Source: Perkinsela sp. pyNocScin1 (Eukaryota; Euglenozoa; Kinetoplastea; Prokinetoplastida; Perkinselidae). From it: a DNA stretch of 64,000 nucleotides. The stretch spans positions 372,001-436,000 of the forward strand of contig CAXHTR010000002.1 of the NCBI GenBank assembly GCA_964019655.1. The letters are read 5' to 3'. The notes under the pieces were generated by a model, which was not told the DNA's origin, did not search any database, and saw only the letters and a program-made list of their open reading frames with translations. The translations under genes were made by a program, and so were the position numbers. Positions 54,054 through 61,700 of the stretch are shown here, in pieces; position 1 is the first letter of the stretch; each line of letters starts with the position of its first letter.

Positions 54054-54292
54054 GGGATTTAAATAGAAAAAGATAAAAAAGTGCGCATGAACAAAGATTA
54101 TCTTCTCATTGATCATGATCAAGACCCACACTCGTCAATGTCCGTACGAAGCAGCTTTTCTACACAAACAGATGCCTAGTATTCTGATTATTATCTTCAG
54201 CATCATAAGTCCTGCGCACTCATTTAAATTTATCAAGCTATTAGTTGTTACTTTCCTTAATGCATTGAAGCGGGCCCAACAAATTAAAAAAT
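54054..54292. promoter_or_regulatory. Compact divergent strand-switch region
   Basis: Only 239 bases lie between two start codons facing away from each other, so start sites and splice acceptors for both polycistrons must fit here. It is AT-rich. A perfect 14-base palindrome, TTGATCATGATCAA, lies at 54109-54122. On the plus side, a pyrimidine tract (TTGTTACTTTCCTTAATGCATTGAAG) with AG at 54269-54270 leads to the ATG at 54293. The start-region role is inferred from orientation. Confidence 0.55.
54109..54122. repeat. Perfect 14-base palindrome
   Basis: TTGATCATGATCAA equals its own reverse complement, centred between 54115 and 54116. It lies near the middle of the divergent switch, about 56 bases upstream of the leftward start. 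It could bind a dimeric factor. In AT-rich DNA a palindrome of this length is uncommon but not impossible by chance. Confidence 0.6.
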
Positions 54293-54667
54293 ATGGCCGA
54301 CGAACAGCTTCCAGAAACAGCCCTTTTCGAAGAACTTGTGCAAGAAGGCCTTCGCCACTTCGAAAATGTTCGTCAGCGGCTGTCTATCGAAGATCTTGAT
54401 TACACCTGTAGAAACGAGGTCCTAAATTACCAAGAAATTAGTTTCCCACTTGATCATTCGGAAATTTGTGCCTACGATCATACAGATCAAATGATCTCAA
54501 AATCAGTGCGCGAAAACGGGGGAAAACTTTCTAAAAATACAGCACACGACACAAGGCCGGTTCAGCGTAGCTACACGAAACCGAAGTCTGCTAGAAGCCA
54601 AAGTGAAGTTAAATATAATACGGAGGAAAGAATTCGCAGAGACTGGCCAAGCTTTCTTCGTCGATAA
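54293..54667 (+). CDS. Small hypothetical protein
   Basis: Not recognised; 124 residues from an ATG that follows a good splice acceptor. It has an acidic N-terminal helix (ETALFEELVQEGLRHFENV) and a basic Ser-rich C-terminal tail (SYTKPKSARSQSEVK) ending in RRDWPSFLRR. No transmembrane segment. It is the first gene of the rightward block and appears complete. Low complexity and small size leave the function open. Confidence 0.55.
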   Translation: MADEQLPETALFEELVQEGLRHFENVRQRLSIEDLDYTCRNEVLNYQEISFPLDHSEICAYDHTDQMISKSVRENGGKLSKNTAHDTRPVQRSYTKPKSARSQSEVKYNTEERIRRDWPSFLRR

Positions 54668-54787
54668 TGTATTGAAACCATGGTATTTACCATGAATGAT
54701 ATTCTTTGACAATGAAAAATGGTATCATTTTTTTGTTTATACCAAGCATTTGCTTAATGAGCGGCTTGCAAAAAGTGGCGTTAAAAA

Positions 54788-55312
54788 ATGGTCCATGCAC
54801 TCGATAAAATAAAAGAAATTCTGGATAGATTCGAGCACCTTCAAATGCAGAAATGCGAGGTTTTGAAAAACTTATCTAGTGATGCAAGCCATCGGGCATT
54901 AGTGTCCCCTTCTACTTTCGATACTTTGTACAATCTCAAAGCATCATCTCTCAATAGACTTGCTGAAGAAAAGATTCGCTGTTTCTCTCCTCAGAGTGAA
55001 GTCTCCAAGCTGCTTGAAATTATAGATCAACACAAGGTCCTAAAAAGTATGTATTATGATAGAGTGAAGAAGCTTCAAAAGGAGTCGATTGAATCCAATC
55101 TAGATAAGCGAGACGATGATGCAACTTTTCATTTTGAAGATGAAGAAATCTTGGGAACAGATGATGAATCCGCTGAGCCGCAAAATCCTGTGCACAGTGC
55201 AAATCTATCCGATATTTCAGAAGCTCTAGAAAAATTGCAGGCCTCCCTCGACACTGAGGTTCAAGCGCTTCTTTCACGGTCACTTTGCTCTCTTGCCGAA
55301 AGCACGCCGTAA
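54788..55312 (+). CDS. Small coiled-coil hypothetical protein
   Basis: Not recognised; 174 residues from an ATG. Helical heptads run at about 2-30 (ALDKIKEILDRFEHLQM) and 65-100, followed by an acidic linker (DDDATFHFEDEEILGTDDES) and a final helix (SDISEALEKLQASLDTEVQ). The pattern resembles small subunits of coiled-coil complexes, for example dynactin p24 or kinetochore components, but no family-specific residue was found. The frame is intact and lies about 120 bases after the previous gene. Confidence 0.55.
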   Translation: MVHALDKIKEILDRFEHLQMQKCEVLKNLSSDASHRALVSPSTFDTLYNLKASSLNRLAEEKIRCFSPQSEVSKLLEIIDQHKVLKSMYYDRVKKLQKESIESNLDKRDDDATFHFEDEEILGTDDESAEPQNPVHSANLSDISEALEKLQASLDTEVQALLSRSLCSLAESTP

Positions 55313-55372
55313 CTTTACAAAATCAACGGGCACTTTGTTGTGATCTGCTACGCATCAACTTAGACACCCATA

Positions 55373-55406
55373 CCTCTGCATTTTTCACTCTTTACACTCT
55401 TAAGCA
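55373..55406 (+). promoter_or_regulatory. Splice acceptor of ribosomal P2 with very short 5' UTR
   Basis: A long pyrimidine tract (CTCTGCATTTTTCACTCT, continued by TTACACTCTT) runs to AG at 55403-55404. The ATG is at 55407, so apart from the spliced leader the 5' UTR would be two bases. It is the clearest trans-splicing signal in the window. Confidence 0.6.
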
Positions 55407-55730
55407 ATGAAATACCTCGCTGCCTACGCTCTCTGCTCACTCAAAGGTTCCGCACCAACTGAAGAAGATATCATTAAGGTTCTCAATGCAGCCAACACTG
55501 AAGTCGATGCCGATAGAGTTAAGCACATCATCAGCGAGCTGAGCGGAAAGGACCTCAATGAGCTCATCAGCCAGGGAAGCACAAAGCTCCAGTCATTTTC
55601 TCTCGGAGGTGGTGCTGCTCCTGCAGCATCATCAAGTGCTCCAGCATCATCTGGTTCACAGTCGGCGGCCAAAGAAGCAGCGCCTGCAGAAGAAGAAGAT
55701 GAAGACATGGGTCTTGGCTTGTTCGACTAA
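55407..55730 (+). CDS. RPLP2: 60S acidic ribosomal protein P2
   Basis: 107 residues. The N-terminal dimerisation domain is typical ([14 protein letters not shown], then [20 protein letters not shown] and [14 protein letters not shown]). An Ala/Ser-rich hinge and the acidic end [13 protein letters not shown] follow. P2 pairs with P1 on the P0 stalk and recruits translational GTPases; the tail matches the C-terminus that contacts elongation factors. Length and composition are normal. Confidence 0.96.
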   Translation: MKYLAAYALCSLKGSAPTEEDIIKVLNAANTEVDADRVKHIISELSGKDLNELISQGSTKLQSFSLGGGAAPAASSSAPASSGSQSAAKEAAPAEEEDEDMGLGLFD

Positions 55731-55838
55731 ACGTTCGAGGATCAAAATCAGAATTATATGATCTTAAGTTAAGTTAGATCGCTGAAGGCCTTATGTTTAT
55801 GAGAAACGTGTCAGCGTAGTCCCATTTTGCATTTTTCT

Positions 55839-56789
55839 ATGAGTGAAAATAATGATCTGACAGCTCAAATCAAGGAATCACTGATCCATGAGCTCGACGA
55901 GCGCTTGTCCAGTAGCTCAACAATATCTTCACCCACGATGAAAGTAAAGTCAATGGAGCTCTTTCGGCATCTTACGATTGAAGCGATGCTATCGTACTAT
56001 CACTTTTCTCGAGCAATGAAGTGTCGGAATAAGATTGAGCGTTCTAACACCCGACTTATCGAAGATATGCAAAGTGCTCTCCATGTTTGTGATAAAGATT
56101 TAGCTGACAGAGGGTTGCTCGATGCAGACACTCTTATCATAGCCATTCGAGAGAGAAAAATCGTAGAATCAAGGAAAACTTTCGAGCATCCATTAGAAGA
56201 CAACAATGCCATCGAAATTGATCCGGACAGCAGATGTCCAGAACGTAAGAAAGATACACATGATTCTGAAGATCTCTCAGATCATTCCTTGTATGGACAC
56301 TATCGTCGAGAAGAGCTTATGTGCTACCACCACCTTGTAAAGGTGTTACATTGCCGACCGCAAGCCTTTAGATCCAATGATCGACTTCTGGAGGACATTG
56401 AGAGCACATTTTGCATCCCAAAAGACCGTATAACTCTTGAGAAAATCATCGCTGAAGCAGATCCCGTAGTTAATCTTATAAGACGCCATGATATAGTAGG
56501 AAAGCGTGCTATGTTTGAAGGTAGGAATTTAGATGACTCGTATACACTGCCTGATATCGAGCGCGATCGTGATGCTCCTGATGGAAGCCTACCAGGAGGG
56601 CATGGGCAACTCACTAATTCGAACAAAGATGTAACGGTTGATCAACTTTGCATGCAGATAATGCAACGGCGCAGTGAATTCCAGAAAGGATGTTTAAACT
56701 CCCTCGAGTGGTCTACGATTATGGATAAGTCGCTTGCACGTCTTGAAGATATGAAGCAGGTGATAAACACTCGAGTATCTTCTACCTAA
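55839..56789 (+). CDS. Protein with two ENT-like domains
   Basis: 316 residues from the ATG at 55839; the frame opens at TTG 12 bases earlier. Residues 43-117 and 154-228 are copies of one unit spaced 111 residues apart. Shared features include IEAMLSYYHF / REELMCYHHL, SNTRLIEDMQSA / SNDRLLEDIEST, a following variable stretch, and KIVESRKTFEH / DIVGKRAMFEG. The helix order and spacing (E...Y...L, LL..L, I, A..D..I) fit the EMSY N-terminal (ENT) domain, a helical module found in chromatin readers. A charged C-terminal helix (about 270-310) completes it. The ENT assignment is by pattern only; the internal duplication is direct. Confidence 0.65.
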   Translation: MSENNDLTAQIKESLIHELDERLSSSSTISSPTMKVKSMELFRHLTIEAMLSYYHFSRAMKCRNKIERSNTRLIEDMQSALHVCDKDLADRGLLDADTLIIAIRERKIVESRKTFEHPLEDNNAIEIDPDSRCPERKKDTHDSEDLSDHSLYGHYRREELMCYHHLVKVLHCRPQAFRSNDRLLEDIESTFCIPKDRITLEKIIAEADPVVNLIRRHDIVGKRAMFEGRNLDDSYTLPDIERDRDAPDGSLPGGHGQLTNSNKDVTVDQLCMQIMQRRSEFQKGCLNSLEWSTIMDKSLARLEDMKQVINTRVSST

Positions 56790-56889
56790 TTTCCACACCG
56801 GTAATGTGAGACCTAAGTCAATAAGATTTCTTTGTCTGAGCGATATGTGAGCATTTCGTGTTTTCTTATTGAGCTTACCTATAGGTCCA

Positions 56890-58572
56890 ATGCATTATGT
56901 GCGACACCCCCCATGCCTCCAGAATTTACTGGACTTTATCAAAAGGGAAGATTTTAAAATAACAGCGTTTGATTTTTATGGTCTCTGCCATACGATGGAC
57001 TCTACAGAGTGGACTCGAGCGGAAGCCGATGTTTGGCGATCACTCGGTAGGTTATCAAACTCAATTCCGATTGTGACTTTGCCAGGAAATCAGAACAAAA
57101 TTCTCATCAACCTTCTGAATAGCCAAGGCGTACTACCTGTGAAATACCAGAAAATCATATCCGTGCTGACGCCTGAACAGGGAAAAATGCAAAGAATGAA
57201 TGCCTTAGAGCTTGTTGAGAGCATCAAGGGCGCTTATGAAAAAGGTCATACTGGCAGGAAAATGGTAAGCAGCGAAGTAGATCCTTTCTTCAGGCGCTGT
57301 GCAGATGTTTGCTATGAATTTTCGAACGAGACACTCATGCAAGTAATGCACCTTCTGGCTATCAACGAATGCAGAGCCAACGATGTTTTACGGCGTCTCA
57401 CGCAGCGCGTTGTGCTTCGGTTGGATAGCCTTCTGATCAGTGACCTTTGCACTCTGCTCCATTGCTTCAGCACTCTCAGTGCTAACAAGATTGATGCAAT
57501 GCGGCGAATATCAAACGCTATTTTTCGCCGGCAGGATGAAATTGTGTTCGAGGACGTTCTGCGTGCTCTTCGAGGTATGAGTGCTGCTGACTCTTCAGTT
57601 TTCGATAGACGCCTATTCGATGTTTTAGTTCGCAAGGTCATGGAGGAGGCAAATGAAACAGAGACTATCAACTTCAGAGTTCTTCAAACTTTGATTCAAA
57701 CAGCAGCGAAGCACTCTATTCAGATACCTGTACATTTTGTTAATGCCTTATTACGATATTCAGGGTCCTCTGTACATGTCGAGACGAAGCCTAGACTAAT
57801 CGCGAGTTGCTTCACAAGCTTCGTCAGTTTGGGCGTTCGTGATGTGAAGAATTTACAGCACTTTTCACAGAAGATCACTACAGCTGTGTGTCTTATGGAT
57901 ATTACAAGCGTTACGTCTCTGTTAGAGACATGTGCATTGCTTGATGAGCCACTAACTGACTTAATACTGGCGCTCCTTGATCGCGCAGCTGACTTGTGTC
58001 AAGAAGCTCGTGTTGATCAGTGCATAAAAATCTTAGATTTTCTCAGTAAACTTGCTGGTGGGCATCTGCACGTTCTAGTGGATGCCATGAGCGCGCGAGT
58101 CGGTGCATTGACAAACGCGATTACGCCATACCAGGCCAGCGATCTTCTTATTTGTTTGCTCCGGCTTAAATGCAAGCATCACAATGTTCTGCTCATGCTC
58201 GCCCGCTCAATCGTTGTTCGCACCGCTCGAGATATGACGACAGCAAACGCCGTAGCTCGCGTGTGCTTTGACACCGGATGCCGCGACAAAATGTTCCTGA
58301 ATTTTTATGAAGCGACCGCTTCGAGTTTGTTTAAGACTTTGAAGCTAAAAGATCTCGTTCTGATGTATCAAACCATTCTTGCACTACAGATAGAGTCTCC
58401 ACAGTTTTTGAAGTCCATTGTACGATCAATCTTCTACGATACAAGCAAAAAGGCTGAAACACGGCGCCAATTGCCCAAGGAACTTCGAAAAGCCTTAGAA
58501 GATTTCAAAGAGGCAGCAAAAGCAAACTATCTGCGCAAAGCTCAGCGCCAAAAATTACCAGACAAAAGCTGA
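56890..58572 (+). CDS. Helical-repeat protein, probably mitochondrial RNA-associated
   Basis: 560 residues from the ATG at 56890; the longer frame begins with TTG at 56869. The start (MHYVRHPPCLQNLLDFIKR) is basic and may be an import signal. From about 150 the chain is a series of roughly 36-40-residue two-helix units with the pattern LxxLLxxFSxL (ISDLCTLLHCFSTL, SVTSLLETCALL, ASDLLICLLRLK), similar in style to the protein at 11.5-13.6 kb and to FASTK/OPR-type solenoids. The C-terminus is Lys/Arg-rich (NYLRKAQRQKLPDKS). A mitochondrial RNA role is inferred from repeat type only. Confidence 0.65.
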   Translation: MHYVRHPPCLQNLLDFIKREDFKITAFDFYGLCHTMDSTEWTRAEADVWRSLGRLSNSIPIVTLPGNQNKILINLLNSQGVLPVKYQKIISVLTPEQGKMQRMNALELVESIKGAYEKGHTGRKMVSSEVDPFFRRCADVCYEFSNETLMQVMHLLAINECRANDVLRRLTQRVVLRLDSLLISDLCTLLHCFSTLSANKIDAMRRISNAIFRRQDEIVFEDVLRALRGMSAADSSVFDRRLFDVLVRKVMEEANETETINFRVLQTLIQTAAKHSIQIPVHFVNALLRYSGSSVHVETKPRLIASCFTSFVSLGVRDVKNLQHFSQKITTAVCLMDITSVTSLLETCALLDEPLTDLILALLDRAADLCQEARVDQCIKILDFLSKLAGGHLHVLVDAMSARVGALTNAITPYQASDLLICLLRLKCKHHNVLLMLARSIVVRTARDMTTANAVARVCFDTGCRDKMFLNFYEATASSLFKTLKLKDLVLMYQTILALQIESPQFLKSIVRSIFYDTSKKAETRRQLPKELRKALEDFKEAAKANYLRKAQRQKLPDKS

Positions 58573-58705
58573 TAATAAAACAAATTCAGCTGATTGTTTT
58601 GCCGTTACGTTTCCTCATTTTGTAACTATTTGTCAAAGTATGGGAATAATGTGACGCTATCAGGCCTTGAATTTGATTTTTTTGACCACAACTTAAAGCT
58701 TTACA

Positions 58706-61700
58706 ATGACGAGTGCCGAGATATCTTGCATTCAACATGAGTATGCCAAATCGCTTCCGCAGCGGCTCGATCTCTTCAAACAACTTTATGCCGATACGTT
58801 CTTTTTCATTGATTTTGATGCATTACTTCTCTCGTCGCTCAATATCGCAAGCATAGACTGGGCTCATCTCCAGCCGCTTCAAGTCATTTACCATGTCGAA
58901 CTCTTTCTTCAAAGGCTCGTGGAGCGTAAGGCAAGATTTAGTATCATTTTGCTCGAAAGCAGTGCTTGGCTTTGGCAACTTGTGCCATCTATGCAGCTCC
59001 TCCGCGAATGCTGTCGAACTCATCTCAAGCACCACTGCGCAACGAACGGCATAGATTTCGTAGCATTTCAAGATCTTGCCCCACGATCAAAAGGTTCTTT
59101 TAAGCAATACTTTAGCGAAAAACAACCGGAGTTTATGATCATGAGCGATGCCGAAGAAATCGCACCGCTCTATGAGGCAAGTGAGGATATGCTGCGTATC
59201 GCTAGAGCTTACTTACGAGGGCAATGCATTCATTTCATGCAGTCATATGAAGCACCTGTTGTTTTCGCTTCCCGTATCATTTTCAAGGATGGAACAGCAG
59301 TTGGCTTTGTATGGGCTTCTATCAAAGGAGGTTCGAGTGACGAAGATCTCCGGAAAGCAATACAGGTCATCGGTAGTCAAATCGTGGCAGAAGAGCAAGT
59401 GCATAAGGACACTGATTCTTTAGATAGGTCTGAGAGTGTAAGGAGAAGTACATTCGTAGAAGTTGCTCGCAGAATTGGTCAGTCAAATCCAACTTGCAGT
59501 AAACTGCATCTATTCTTATGTCATGTAGCCGTATTAGAAGTAGAACCACTGCAGGATCGTTCATTTTTGCTATCGATTACCTCGAGATCCTTGCGTAGCT
59601 ACTTCGAGGATGTATGCAAGTATGCAACCGAACTCACAGGCCATTATGATAGATCGGTTGCCGATTTGTTCGACAAGAGGCTTTTCATGAAAGTCTGTGC
59701 CGACATATTGTCTGATGGTAAAGCTCCGAAGACTGAAGTATTCAAAGCTTACACTGAGATTTGCATCAGTGCAGGATTAAGTGCCTGCCTCATGGATCAT
59801 CTCTCAGATTTACGGAACATCGTGCAATTCGAGTCTCTTGAAGAACCTCACGAGATCTTAGAGACGGGCCTCAGGGATTGGGATGGTGAGCCACTATCAA
59901 AGTGGGTAGCACGGAGCGATACACTCAAGCGAATCGATGATTGCTACACTGCACAAGACAACCTGAGCGCAAAGCGTGAAAACTTTTTTCGGAGAGTGCA
60001 TGATGACGCTCAAACGCTCTTTGAAAAGCCATATGATCTCACTTGGAAAGAAAAAGAATCACGATCAGTGGTGAAAACATCCGAGAGAGGGATTATGATA
60101 ACAAATACGTATGAACGCGTTAAGCAAGACGTTGAAAAGCGTAAGATTCGCCGAAATAATCTAGAACAAGAGTTCAAAGCAATGGAGTTTCACCAAGGAA
60201 TGTCAACGCTTATTGACTTTATTTCGGACTGCCAGAGCACATGGAAGCAGTACGAGCGAGAGATTAAGCGTATCCCTGAAGGACCAGACGTCGCTTCCGT
60301 CATGTTCAACTCAGCGGTTGGTTACTACGAACTTATCATGGAAACTTATAAGTTCCTGATACCTGAGGCTGAAAAGCTTTGGGTTGCGGAAATCGACACG
60401 GCGAATTCCCGTAAAGCGACACCCAATCCGGCTTATGCAGCAACAATGTTTCAACTCATTCACAAGGCAAGAGAAGCTATCGAAAACAATGCCGCATTCA
60501 TCACAACTGACGCGCTTCGAAAAAAAACCAAACAGTATTTGCGTGATTTGCGTGACCGGCTGAGCATACTTGGGTTGAAGGATAATGTCAAGGTATGGGA
60601 AGAGATGTGGAAGCGAAAAGATATTCAGCTTCCAGTACCATCGCTCTTCATACCTGATGTCCAAACTTACTATGTCAAACTATCATCTGCACGATTTCAG
60701 CTATCGGCCATGAGCGAGCGCCTCGATCGGCCTCAGTCTTCTGGTGACAGGGTAGAGCCTTCACGGGTACCTTTTAACCCTGATAAGTGGCAAGCAGATC
60801 TGCTTGACATCGTTGATAAGCGAGAAAGCGCGATTGTTTGCACGCCAACGTCGTCTGGAAAGACATTCGTATCGTTCTACTGCATTAAGTTAACTGTATC
60901 GCCCAACCCTGCATGCCATAAAGATAACCAACCAGGCTTGGTTGTGTATGTTTCGCCAACAAAGCCGCTTCTTCGGCAGGCGCTGGCGAGCATTTACGCC
61001 AAGTATCAAGCAAAAAAATACGAGATGGGGTGGAACGTGTATGGTGTTCTCGAAGACTATGCCTTCATGGTAGAAAAGTGCCAAGCTCTTGTCACCATTC
61101 CCGAAGCTTTTGAGCAGCTTCTTCTCAGCTCGCATGTTGAGGATCAAGCACTAGTTCAGCGTATTCAGTACGTGATCTTTGATGAAATTCACAGCATCGA
61201 CGATCTCCGTAGCGGATGCATTTGGGAGCGTCTCCTTGTTCTATGCCGTGCACCTTTCATAGCCCTTTCTGCAACGATAAGTAACGCAGAGGCACTCTCA
61301 GGCTGGCTTCAAGGTGTACAAGATCATGCGAAAGCGCAGCACGAAGCGCGCACTGGCACAAAAATTCCGGAGAAAATCGAGCTCTCAGACAAGAATTATG
61401 CCTTCGCTCGCCGTTTCAAGGTGCATCTGATACCGAAGGAGGGGGAGAAAATTCATCGCTGGAGTGATCTAGCAAAGTACTGCTTCCGCCCGATTCAGCA
61501 TTATGAGAATTCATCGGGCAGAACCAAAGTATACAACACTAATGGGATGCTCGACTCGAAATATCATAGCGACAGCGTACTACCACTGAATCCGCTCAGC
61601 TTGTTCACACTCAAGCAGCTCCAGGAAGAAGGCTCGTTCCCAAAGGATATGATCTTTTTGCCAAAAGAAGTGCTTGCGTTGTACGACGTTATCAAAGCGA

